Assembly: GCA_030526885.1 (NCBI GenBank)
Contig: JAUNBV010000050.1
Span: forward strand, 1 to 12,154
Source: Syntrophomonadaceae bacterium
GTDB lineage: Bacteria; Bacillota; Syntrophomonadia; Syntrophomonadales; Syntrophomonadaceae
Direction: 5' to 3'
DNA: 12,154 nucleotides
Within the stretch, counting starts at the first letter, position 1. Every line of letters begins with the position of its first letter. Both the position numbers and the translations under genes were made by a program. Under the pieces are notes generated by a model. The model saw only the letters and a program-made list of their open reading frames with translations, ran no database searches and was not told the origin of the DNA. This document shows positions 5,183 to 12,154 of this stretch, in pieces.

Positions 5183-7864
5183 GTGAGCGACATCCGATTG
5201 ACAATCAATGGGATGGAGGTCGTGGCACCGTCCGGCAGCACTATTTTAGAGGCTGCCACACTGGCCGGGATAGAGATTCCGCGCCTGTGTTATGACAAAG
5301 ACTTGAGCCCGTTGGGAGCCTGCCGCCTGTGCGTGGTAGAGGTCCAGGGCAATCGTCTGCTGCCGGCCTCATGTGTGACCCCGATCAATGAGGGTATGAT
5401 CGTGGAAACCGAATCGGAGGCGGTTGTGGAAGCGCGCAGGACTATCCTGGAGCTTCTCATCGCCAACCATCCGTTGGACTGCATGACCTGCGACAAGCTG
5501 GGCGACTGCAAGCTGGCGGACTATTGCTACAAGTATGGCGTGTCCGACACTCCGTTCTACGGAGACCAACATTTCTATGACATTGACGACAGCAATCCGT
5601 TCATTATCCGCGACATGAACAAATGTATCCTGTGCGGCGCCTGTGTGCGGGCCTGTGAAGAAATGACGGGTCAGGACAACCTGTCCTACCTCGGCCGCGG
5701 CTTCGACCGCAAGGCCACCACCGCCAGCGATGTGGATTACATCGACTCCGAGTGCGTATTCTGCGGCCAGTGCGTGGCGGTATGCCCCACCGGAGCATTG
5801 ACGGAGAAGACCATGCATGGCAAGGCCCGGCGTTGGGAAATCGACCGGGTCCGGACTACCTGCCCCTTCTGCGGCACCGGCTGTAACTTTGACCTGGCCG
5901 TAAAGGACGGCAAGGTAATCGGCGTACTGTCCAACCCCGAAGCCCCTACCAACGGACGTTCGCTGTGTATCAAGGGACGTTTTGCCTGGGACTTCATATA
6001 CAATGAAAAGCGTCTCACCACCCCGCTGATCAAGAAGGACGGCAAGTTTGAGGAAGCGTCCTGGGACGAAGCCTTTGCCCTGATCGCCACCAAGTTCAAC
6101 GAGATCAAGGAAAAATACGGCCCCGAGAGTTTTGCGGCCTTGAGTTCCGCCCGCTGTACCAACGAAGAAAACTATCTGGTGCAGAAGTTCACCCGCGCGT
6201 ATATGGGCAACAACAATGTTGACCATTGCGCCCGTACCTGACACGCTCCCACCGTAGCCGGTCTGGCTACTACTTTCGGAAGCGGAGCGATGACCAATCC
6301 CATCAATGATATCCGCGATGAAGTGGAGATGATGTTCTTAATCGGCACCAATGCCACCGAGGCTCATCCTGTCATCGGTTATAAAATGCGGCAAGCGGCC
6401 CGCCGCGGCGCCAAAATGGTCGTCTGCGATCCCCGCCGTATCGACCTGGTGGACGAGGCCGACGTATGGCTGCGTCAGAAGCCCGGTACCGATATCCCCC
6501 TGCTGAACGGCCTTATGCATATCATCATTAAGGAAGGCCTGGAGGACCAGAAGTTTATCGAAGAGCGCACCGAGAATTACGAGGAGCTCAAAAAGATCGT
6601 CGAGGAGTACACCCCCGAGCGGGTAGCCGACATTACCGGCCTGCCCATAGATGATCTCTACAAAGTGGCGCGTATGTATGCCACCACCGACAAAGCCATG
6701 ATTTTCTACACCCTGGGTATCACCGAGCATATCTGCGGTACCCGCAACGTTATGAGTATCGCCAACCTGGCCATGCTGACCGGCCATCTGGGACGTCCCG
6801 GCACCGGCGTATGCCCCATGCGCGGTCAGAACAACGTACAGGGCGCCTGCGATATGGGCGCGCTGCCCAACGTATTCTCCGGCTATCAGGCGGTAGGCAA
6901 CGACGAAGTCCGCGCCAAGTTTGAAAAAGCCTGGAATTGCGGCCCCATCCCCGCCAAAGTGGGCTTGAAGATCCCCGAAATGTTTGAAAAAGCGCATGAA
7001 GGCGAAGTAAAGTGCATGTATATCCTGGGCGAGAACCCGGTGCTGACCGACCCCAATGCCAACCACATCAAGGAAGCGCTTGAAAAGCTTGAATTCCTGG
7101 TGGTGCATGAACTGTTCCCGACCGAGACCGCGGCTTATGCCGATGTCATCCTGCCCGCGGCCAGCTTCGCGGAGAACAACGGAACCTTTACCAGCACCGA
7201 GCGTCGGGTGCAGCGCGTAAATCAGGCTATTGAGCCGCTGCCCGGCCAGGCTACCTGGGACACCATCTGCCGGATGTCCACCGCGGTGGGCTATCCCATG
7301 AGTTACAACCATCCCAGCGAGATTTGGGACGAGATGGCTTCCTTGACTCCGTCCATGGCGGGCATCAACTATGACCGCATCGTAAAGACCGGCCTGCATT
7401 GGCCGTGCCCCGCTACCGACCATCCCGGCACCCCGGTGCTGCATATCGGTAAATTCTCCCGCGGCCTGGGGCTGTTCCAGCCCTCCGAGCATATTCCGCC
7501 CGGAGAACTGCCGGATGAGCAGTATCCGTACCTGCTGTCGACCGGACGTATCCTGCAGCATTACAATGTTACCACGCCTTATTCCAAGGGCATCATGGAA
7601 ATCTGGAACAAGGAAATGGCCGAGGTCAACCCGGTGGACGCCGAAAAACTGGGCGTCAAGACCGGCGACGAGATCAAGGTGCGTTCGCGCCGCGGCGAAG
7701 TAAAGACCTGCATCAGGGTCACCGACCGCGTAATGCCGGGCATCATCTGGATGTCCTTCCACTACGCCTCCACTCCGACCAATGAAGTAACTACCCACGT
7801 GCTCGACCCCATCACCGGTACCGGTGAGTACAAGGTCTGCGCGGTGGCGTTAGAGAAAGCGTAG
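5183..7864 (+). CDS. fdhA: Formate dehydrogenase catalytic subunit, selenocysteine-containing
   Basis: This is the cytoplasmic molybdenum/tungsten bis-pterin subunit that interconverts formate and CO2 (893 aa counting selenocysteine). The reading frame is broken only by TGA at 6239-6241, between DHCART and HAPTVAGLA. This is exactly where FdhA proteins carry Sec or Cys, so the codon is read as Sec353. N-terminal domains in order: [2Fe-2S] ferredoxin (C36, C47, C50, C64); His-Cys3 cluster (H96, C100, C103, C109); two [4Fe-4S] clusters (C148/151/154/158 and C191/194/197/201). The [4Fe-4S] of the pterin domain follows (C227, C230, C234, C262, with K264), and the C-terminus holds a molybdopterin dinucleotide-binding domain. 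This NuoG-like layout is typical of NAD-linked enzymes. GTG 5183 is preferred because AGGGAG lies 8 bases upstream; ATG 5177 and GTG 5174 overlap that site. NuoE- and NuoF-like genes follow directly. Confidence 0.95.
6239..6289 (+). promoter_or_regulatory. Selenocysteine UGA codon and bacterial SECIS hairpin
   Basis: The in-frame TGA (6239-6241) is followed after 12 bases by a perfect 6-bp stem: GTAGCC (6254-6259) with GGCTAC (6265-6270). Its loop is GGTCT, closely matching the GGUCU-bearing loop of the E. coli fdhF SECIS that SelB recognises. A lower 6-bp stem pairs CGCTCC (6244-6249) with GGAGCG (6284-6289). The sequence is also coding (HAPTVAGLATTFGSGA). The position, spacing and loop together make selenocysteine insertion very likely and imply SelA, SelB, SelC and SelD elsewhere in the genome. 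Confidence 0.92.
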
Positions 7865-7878
7865 GGGGGTGAGCGTAA

Positions 7879-8322
7879 ATGGCAAAATATGATGCGATAT
7901 TAAATCTGTATAAGGAAAAGGACGGTGGGCTCATCGAAGCTTATCACGCCTTACAGCGGGAATATAACTATATCCCCGAGGACGCCATAGAAGAAGCCGC
8001 GGTGGTATTCAACATGTCGCCGGCCAAGGCGTGGGGCGTAGCTACGTTCTATTCCTATTTCAAGGTAGGCCCGAGAGGCAAATATATCATCCGTATGTGC
8101 GAGAGCGCTCCCTGCCACGTGGCCGGAGCCGACGCCGTTTTAGAAGCTCTGGAACAAGAGCTGGGCATCAAATGCGGTGAAACCACCGCCGATGGCAAAT
8201 TCACCCTGGAACTGACCGAATGCGTCGGCCAGTGCCAGATGACCCCCGTCGTAACCATCAACAGCAAGCCCTATGGCGACTTAACCCCCGCCAAAGTGGC
8301 CGAGCTGCTGAAATCATTGTAG
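7879..8322 (+). CDS. nuoE: NuoE-like [2Fe-2S] thioredoxin-fold subunit of NAD-linked formate dehydrogenase
   Basis: This is an electron-transfer subunit (147 aa) homologous to NuoE, HndA and 24-kDa complex I proteins. An N-terminal helical bundle (YIPEDAIEEAA, SPAKAWGVATFYSYF) leads into a thioredoxin-like domain. The [2Fe-2S] ligands are visible as C74-x4-C79 (CESAPC) and C115-x3-C119 (CVGQC). It begins 14 bases after the fdhA stop behind a purine-rich AGGGGGGTGAG site and ends 16 bases before the NuoF-like gene, so the three form one operon. The rest of complex I is absent here, and the upstream catalytic gene is a formate dehydrogenase. It therefore most likely serves as that enzyme's diaphorase module rather than as part of respiratory complex I. 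In formate dehydrogenase clusters such genes are sometimes named with fdh symbols. Confidence 0.92.
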   Translation: MAKYDAILNLYKEKDGGLIEAYHALQREYNYIPEDAIEEAAVVFNMSPAKAWGVATFYSYFKVGPRGKYIIRMCESAPCHVAGADAVLEALEQELGIKCGETTADGKFTLELTECVGQCQMTPVVTINSKPYGDLTPAKVAELLKSL

Positions 8323-8338
8323 AAAGGAGGCAAAAATA

Positions 8339-9562
8339 ATGGCCGAAGAATTAAGAGTAGTATTAAGAAACGCTGGCAAAATCGATCCCCTGAAGATCGA
8401 AGACTATCTGGCCGCGGGCGGCTATAAGTCGCTCGAAAAAGCCAAAACCATGTCCCGGCCCGACCTCATCGCAGAGGTAAAAGCCTCCGGACTGCGCGGA
8501 CGCGGCGGCGCGGGATTCAACGCCGGACAAAAATGGAGCTTCTCCTACGGCGTGGATTCCGATGTCAAATTTGTGGTCTGTAATGCCGACGAAGGCGAAC
8601 CCGGCACCTACAAGGACCGCATCATCATGGAACAGGACCCCCAGACCCTGCTGGAAGGCATGGCCATCTGCGGCTACGCCATCGGCTCTACCAAGGGCTA
8701 TATCTACTGCCGGGGCGAGTATCCCTACGTGGTGGAAATACTGAACACCGCCATCGAGCAGGCCAAAGCCAAAGGCGTATTGGGCGATTTCGACATTGAG
8801 GTGCGGATGGGCGCAGGCGCTTATGTCTGCGGCGAGGAAAGCGCCCTCATCGAATCCATCGAAGGCAGCCGCGGCGAGCCGCGGTTCAAGCCCCCGTTCC
8901 CGCCGGTGGTGGGGCTGTGGGGCAAACCCACTATCGTAAACAACGTAGAGACCTTTGCCGCCATTCCCGCCATCATCGAAAAAGGCGCGGCGTGGTACGC
9001 CGGTATCGGGGCCCCCAAATACCCCGGCACCAAAGTGCTCACCTTCACCGGTGACGTAGCCAAGAAAGGCTTTGTGGAAGTTCCCACCAACCTGACCATA
9101 CGCGAAGTCATCGACCAGTTCGCCGGCGGCGTAGCCGACGGCAAGAAACTCAAAGCGGTCCAGATCGGCGGAACCTCCGGCGGCTTCATTCCCGAATCCC
9201 TGCTGGACACCCCCATCGATTTCGATTCCATGGGCGCTATCGGAGCCACCCTGGGTTCCGGCGCAGTATTCGTAATGGACGAGACCCGCGATATCGTGGA
9301 CATCATCGACCGCATCACCAAGTTCTTTGCCCATGAGTCCTGTGGCAAGTGCACCCCCTGCCGGGAAGGCACTCACCGCATGCATGAAATCCTGACCCGG
9401 ATCAACGAAGGCGAGGGCTTTGAAGACGATCTGGACACCGCCGCCAAGCTGGGCAAGGTCATGAGCCGCGCCTGCCTGTGCGGCCTGGGCCAGGCGGCCC
9501 CCGCCCCGGTGCTGACTACCCTGGAACATTTCAAGGCTGACTATCTGGCCAAGATCGGCTAA
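8339..9562 (+). CDS. nuoF: NuoF-like NADH-binding flavoprotein subunit of formate dehydrogenase
   Basis: This is the diaphorase subunit (407 aa) that carries FMN and exchanges electrons with NAD(H). The FMN/NADH-binding glycine-rich motif is GLRGRGGAGF (51-60), followed by NADEGEPGTYKDR (82-94) and GAGAYVCGEESALIESIEG (158-176). The C-terminal [4Fe-4S] site is C335, C338 and C341 in ESCGKCTPCREG, plus C381 in CLCGLGQ. It lacks the extra N-terminal thioredoxin-like [2Fe-2S] domain and the C-terminal ferredoxin domain found in the about 600-aa HydB/HndC versions. It is therefore the short, complex I-like form, and flavin-based bifurcation with ferredoxin is less obvious. A near-ideal AAAGGAGG precedes the start. 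It is the last gene of the operon and ends before the hairpin at 9615-9647. Confidence 0.94.
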   Translation: MAEELRVVLRNAGKIDPLKIEDYLAAGGYKSLEKAKTMSRPDLIAEVKASGLRGRGGAGFNAGQKWSFSYGVDSDVKFVVCNADEGEPGTYKDRIIMEQDPQTLLEGMAICGYAIGSTKGYIYCRGEYPYVVEILNTAIEQAKAKGVLGDFDIEVRMGAGAYVCGEESALIESIEGSRGEPRFKPPFPPVVGLWGKPTIVNNVETFAAIPAIIEKGAAWYAGIGAPKYPGTKVLTFTGDVAKKGFVEVPTNLTIREVIDQFAGGVADGKKLKAVQIGGTSGGFIPESLLDTPIDFDSMGAIGATLGSGAVFVMDETRDIVDIIDRITKFFAHESCGKCTPCREGTHRMHEILTRINEGEGFEDDLDTAAKLGKVMSRACLCGLGQAAPAPVLTTLEHFKADYLAKIG

Positions 9563-9614
9563 TCGCCGATAAGCCAAAGGAAAAGCCATTCCCGGTAAAA
9601 CCGGAGCCAAACCC

Positions 9615-9647
9615 TTACCCGGCGCGCTTTCACGGCGCGCCGGGTAA
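9615..9647. terminator. Bidirectional hairpin terminator between nuoF and modC
   Basis: A perfect 13-bp GC-rich stem pairs 9615-9627 with 9635-9647 around a 7-base loop. It lies 52 bases after the nuoF stop and directly abuts the modC stop codon (9648-9650), so it can serve both convergent operons. The T tract on the plus side is weak (TTACTTTAT). Smaller hairpins lie just upstream at 9554-9570, spanning the nuoF stop, and at 9592-9604. Confidence 0.75.
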
Positions 9648-10292
9648 TTACTTTATCCGGCCCCGTTCCAGCGATATAATTTGGTCGGCCAGGTGGTTGG
9701 CGTCTTCGTCGTCGTGGGACACTACGATCATGGGGATGTGCCATTGGCGGTGCAGGTCTTTTAATTCTTCGCGCAGGCGGCGGCGGGACTGGTGGTCCAG
9801 GGCGCTGAAGGGTTCGTCCAGCAGCAGCAGCTCGGGCTGCCGGATCAGGGCGCGGGCCATAGCCACGCGCTGTTTTTCCCCGCCGGAGAGCTGGCGGGGA
9901 TAGCGCCGGTTGAGGTGCAGGATACCGAAGGACTTCAAAAGCTCGCGGTAATCGAGCGCTCTGGCGCGCTCATCCCCGGGGTTGGGCTTGAGCCCGTAGC
10001 GTATGTTTTGCTCCACCGTCATGTGGGGAAAGAGGGCATAGTTCTGAAAGAGATAGCCGATGCGCCGCTGCCGCGCGGGCAGCCACAGCTTTTGGCCGCT
10101 GTCGTAGAGCGGCCGCCCGTTCAAGCTGATGGTCCCGGCGTCGGGCCGGCACAGCCCGGCCAGGCATTCCAGGATGGTGGTCTTGCCGGAGCCGGAAGGC
10201 CCCCACAGCACCATAATCTCTTCGGCGGTGACCGCAAAGGCGGCCTGCAATTCAAAGTAATGCAGTTGTTTTTTGATGTCCACGCTCAACAT
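9648..10292 (-). CDS. modC: Molybdate ABC transporter ATP-binding protein, short form
   Basis: This is the cytoplasmic ATPase of the molybdate importer (214 aa). Visible motifs are Walker A GPSGSGKTT (31-39), Q-loop Q83 in LFQNYALFPH, signature LSGGEKQR (135-142), Walker B LLLLDEP (155-161) and switch histidine H193 in VSHDDED. It stops soon after the ATPase core. It therefore lacks the C-terminal TOBE/molybdate-binding domain of the about 350-aa E. coli ModC, so feedback by intracellular molybdate through that domain is not available. ATG 10292 is chosen over TTG 10310 because AAGGAT sits about 9 bases upstream. It is the third gene of modABC, 56 bases after modB. The molybdate assignment rests mainly on its neighbours. 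Confidence 0.9.
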   Translation of the reverse strand: MLSVDIKKQLHYFELQAAFAVTAEEIMVLWGPSGSGKTTILECLAGLCRPDAGTISLNGRPLYDSGQKLWLPARQRRIGYLFQNYALFPHMTVEQNIRYGLKPNPGDERARALDYRELLKSFGILHLNRRYPRQLSGGEKQRVAMARALIRQPELLLLDEPFSALDHQSRRRLREELKDLHRQWHIPMIVVSHDDEDANHLADQIISLERGRIK

Positions 10293-10348
10293 GAGGATTA
10301 TCCTTATCAATTATTTTCCGGCGTCAGGCTCTATGTCCGCGGCGGCAG

Positions 10349-11023
10349 CTATACATGGAGGTTTTTGCTGTTGCTCCAGCGGTTGACCAGAAAGATGAGC
10401 ACGAAGCAGAAGATGGTGATGATGGCTACCAGGCCGTTGACGGTGGACTGGCGGCCGGTCTCCACCGCGTAATAGATAGCCAGCGGGATGGTCTGGGTGC
10501 GGCCGGGGATGTTGCCGGCCACCATCAGGGTGGCGCCGAATTCGCCTAAGGCGCGGGCAAACGCGAGCACCAGGCCCGACATGATGCCGGGCCAGGCCAA
10601 GGGGAGGGATACGGTAAAGAATACGCGCGCCTCGCCGGCGCCCAGCGTGCGCGCCGCTTTCTCCAGATTGGGGTTGACGCCGGCAAAGGCGGCGCGGGCG
10701 CTGCGATACATCAGGGGAAAGGATACCACCGTGGCGGCCAGCACCACCGCGGCCCAACTGAACACCAGGGTCAGCCCCATTTCGGCGGCCAATCTCCCCA
10801 AGGGGCCGTTCTTGCCGATCAGGATGAGCAGGCCGTAGCCTACCACCGAGGGCGGCAGTACCAGCGGCAGGGTGAGCAGGGATTCCACCGCGTCGCGCCC
10901 CCGAAAGGGGTATTTCTCCATTAGGCGGGCCAGCGGGATGCCGACCAGGCTGACGATGATGATGCTTATCACCGCTGTTTTCAGCGACAGCCACACCGGG
11001 AACCAGTCGTTTATCTCAAACAT
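10349..11023 (-). CDS. modB: Molybdate ABC transporter permease
   Basis: This is the inner-membrane channel of the molybdate importer (224 aa, the usual ModB size), with about five hydrophobic spans. Family features are SLLTLPLVLPPSVVGYGLL (48-66), the EAA-type loop that docks to the ATPase (EKAARTLGAG, 121-130, followed by SLPLAWPGI), and EFGATLMVAGNIPGRTQT (161-178). The last is highly characteristic of ModB. ATG 11023 is preceded by TAGGAGCG with good spacing. It lies 56 bases downstream of modA and 56 bases upstream of modC, all on the minus strand. Confidence 0.95.
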   Translation of the reverse strand: MFEINDWFPVWLSLKTAVISIIIVSLVGIPLARLMEKYPFRGRDAVESLLTLPLVLPPSVVGYGLLILIGKNGPLGRLAAEMGLTLVFSWAAVVLAATVVSFPLMYRSARAAFAGVNPNLEKAARTLGAGEARVFFTVSLPLAWPGIMSGLVLAFARALGEFGATLMVAGNIPGRTQTIPLAIYYAVETGRQSTVNGLVAIITIFCFVLIFLVNRWSNSKNLHV

Positions 11024-11079
11024 TGTTCGCTCCTAACCAAAACGGGTTGTCCTCATAGGATGACCGCGCCGGCAAACCA

Positions 11080-11895
11080 TCATTCAATAGGGGTAAATCC
11101 GTATTTCTCCAGCACGGCGGCGGCTTCCGGGCCCTGCAGATAGGCGGCAAAAGCGGCGGCGGCTTCCGGCGCGGGGCTGGCGGCGATGACCGCCATGGGA
11201 TACACGATGGGCTCATGCGAACCCTCGGGCGCGGAGCACACGATGCGGATGCCTTCGCTGTCCACGGTATCCGATTTATACACCATGCCCGCTTCGGCGT
11301 TGCCGGTCTCGACATAGGTCAGCACGGCGCGCACGTCTTTGCCCGGCACGATCTTGGGCTGCAGGGCGTCCCAAAGCCCCAGGTGGGTGAGGGCGGCTTG
11401 GGCGTACTGGCCGGCGGGTACGGTCTCGGTTTCGCCCAGGGCCAGGAATTGGACGGAATCGTCGGTCAGGCCTTCAAAATCAGTCAGGGTGGTGTTGGCT
11501 TCGCCCGCGATCAGCACCAGCTCGTTGCGCAGCAGGTCGGCGCGGCTGTCGGCCACGATGAGCCCGGCGTCGGCCAGGGCGTTCATCTGCTTCTGCCCGG
11601 CGGAGATGAACAGGTCGGCGGGAGCGCCTTCTTCGATCTGCTTCTGCAGGGCGCCGGAACCGGCATAATTCATGACCAAGGTCACATGGGGAGCTTCTTC
11701 CTTATACAGGGCGGCAATCTCATCACCGGCATTGGTCAGGCTGGCGGCGGCGGAAATGTTCAGGGTCACGGGCTCGGCGCTCTCGGTGACCGGCGGCGTC
11801 ACATCTTCGGGAACGGAGGCTTCCTGCCCCCCGCAGGCGGCCAACATCAGGGCCATCATCAATACCAGCGCCAACAGCATACTTTTTTTCTTCAT
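11080..11895 (-). CDS. modA: Molybdate-binding lipoprotein of ABC transporter
   Basis: This is the extracytoplasmic substrate-binding protein for molybdate, possibly also tungstate (271 aa). A lipoprotein signal peptide is clear: MKKKSMLL, a hydrophobic core, and lipobox LAAC with lipidated C21. This fits a Gram-positive-type cell or inner-membrane anchoring. ModA family motifs follow: ISAAASLTNAGDEIA with the oxyanion-contacting serine, MNYAGSGALQKQIEEGAPADLFISAG, and GNAEAGMVYKSD with the conserved tyrosine. An upstream extension in the same frame to 12009 is rejected because the signal peptide begins at 11895, where AAGGAGA lies 9 bases upstream. It is the first gene of modABC. Its role here is to supply the metal for the pterin cofactor of the adjacent formate dehydrogenase. 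Molybdate versus tungstate preference cannot be read from sequence alone. Confidence 0.95.
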   Translation of the reverse strand: MKKKSMLLALVLMMALMLAACGGQEASVPEDVTPPVTESAEPVTLNISAAASLTNAGDEIAALYKEEAPHVTLVMNYAGSGALQKQIEEGAPADLFISAGQKQMNALADAGLIVADSRADLLRNELVLIAGEANTTLTDFEGLTDDSVQFLALGETETVPAGQYAQAALTHLGLWDALQPKIVPGKDVRAVLTYVETGNAEAGMVYKSDTVDSEGIRIVCSAPEGSHEPIVYPMAVIAASPAPEAAAAFAAYLQGPEAAAVLEKYGFTPIE

Positions 11896-12108
11896 TTTTT
11901 TCGTCTCCTTCAATAATAGTATGTCCCGGCTTGGCGTTTCGAACGTTGTTTGCAATGGCCCGGCATGATACAATATTAAAGGACAGGCCAAAACCGGAGC
12001 GAACCCCAAAAAACTAAAACGAACAAAACAGAATAAAACCTAAGATAAAACGATTTTAACCAACGAAAACGAACTTGTCAATGAACTTGCAATGAAAGGC
12101 GGGATAAT
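11896..12108. promoter_or_regulatory. Divergent intergenic region upstream of modA with repeated motifs
   Basis: This AT- and A-rich 213-base region should hold the modA promoter (minus strand). A candidate -10 is TATCAT within ATTGTATCATG (minus strand, around 11965-11975), but no strong -35 is seen. Repeated words are visible: AAAACGAAC at 12016-12024 and again at 12066-12074, exactly 50 bases apart; AAAACGATTTT at 12047-12057; and a near-tandem GAACTTGTCAAT / GAACTTGCAAT at 12071-12093. These could be operator sites for a molybdate-responsive or other regulator. No classical E. coli ModE site is recognised. Confidence 0.4.
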
Positions 12109-12154
12109 GTGCCGGAAAACCATGATCTGACCCCGGAGGAAGTGGCGGTACTCC
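12109..12154 (+). CDS. Possible start of a divergent gene, cut by the window edge
   Basis: A GTG at 12109, preceded by AAAGGCGGG (12095-12103), opens a frame reading MPENHDLTPEEVAVL that runs off the window. LTPEEVA is a common opening of excisionase-type helix-turn-helix DNA-binding proteins. Some Firmicutes have such proteins near mod genes, fused to a substrate-binding-like domain. With only 15 residues visible the product cannot be assigned. The overlapping ATG at 12107 and the ATG at 12092 are in another frame that stops at TGA within the window, so they are not alternatives. Confidence 0.3.
   Translation, partial: MPENHDLTPEEVAVL

Noticed and set aside
6239..6241. fdhA as a pseudogene or two separate genes split by a stop codon
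   Set aside because: The frame continues without shift, the position matches the catalytic Sec/Cys of the family, and a SECIS hairpin follows at the right distance.
6338..7798. Long open frame on the minus strand opposite fdhA (486 codons)
   Set aside because: The composition is a GC-rich antisense shadow with no recognisable domain or ribosome binding site, and the opposite strand encodes a clear FdhA domain.
7879..9562. Part of a respiratory complex I operon
   Set aside because: Only NuoE- and NuoF-like genes occur, directly after a formate dehydrogenase gene and before a terminator; no membrane or other Nuo genes follow.
8363..9610. Long minus-strand frame opposite the NuoF-like gene
   Set aside because: An antisense shadow of a strongly conserved protein; glycine/alanine/valine-rich translation with no family features.
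11896..12009. Extended N-terminus of ModA starting at 12009
   Set aside because: A lipoprotein signal peptide begins at the ATG at 11895 with a good ribosome binding site; the extra 38 residues would precede it and block export.

Overview
The window looks like part of the chromosome of a strictly anaerobic, moderately GC-rich Firmicute of the Clostridia or Negativicutes type, such as an acetogen, syntroph or fermenter that handles formate and CO2. The evidence is strong Shine-Dalgarno sites of the AGGAGG type, a selenocysteine formate dehydrogenase with a bacterial SECIS hairpin, NADH-dehydrogenase-like partner subunits, and lipoprotein-type ModA. The species cannot be named from the sequence.

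Layout, left to right. (1) 1-362 is non-coding: a heptanucleotide tandem repeat at the extreme left edge, a terminator-like hairpin, an AT-rich stretch, and a likely promoter for the next operon. (2) 363-2975 (+) is a two-component pair: a multi-membrane-span LytS/HPK7-type histidine kinase and a response regulator with a SARP-like winged-helix output domain. (3) 2959-3137 is a nested inverted-repeat element. It fills the gap between the convergent regulator and carbonic anhydrase genes and even supplies the regulator's stop codon. (4) 3143-3832 (-) is a beta-class carbonic anhydrase, divergent from (5) 4186-5037 (+), a formate/nitrite transporter of the FocA/NirC family. (6) 5183-9562 (+) is a three-gene operon. 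It encodes a molybdenum/tungsten-pterin formate dehydrogenase catalytic subunit, interrupted in frame by a UGA that is read as selenocysteine, then NuoE-like and NuoF-like subunits that connect it to NAD(H). (7) 9648-11895 (-) is a modABC molybdate transport operon, convergent with the dehydrogenase operon across a perfect 13-bp hairpin. (8) At the right edge, 12109 onwards (+), a possible start of another gene diverges from modA, with short repeats between them.

How the parts fit together (inference). FocA moves formate across the membrane. The cytoplasmic FdhA-NuoE-NuoF complex interconverts formate/NAD+ and CO2/NADH. Carbonic anhydrase equilibrates CO2 and bicarbonate next to that enzyme. 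ModABC imports the metal for its pterin cofactor. The window therefore reads as a compact formate/CO2 metabolism island. The two-component pair may or may not regulate it; the sequence does not show the link. The parts least explained by known families are the nested inverted-repeat element at 2959-3137, the competing-hairpin leader between focA and fdhA, the long focA leader, and the heptamer array at the left edge.
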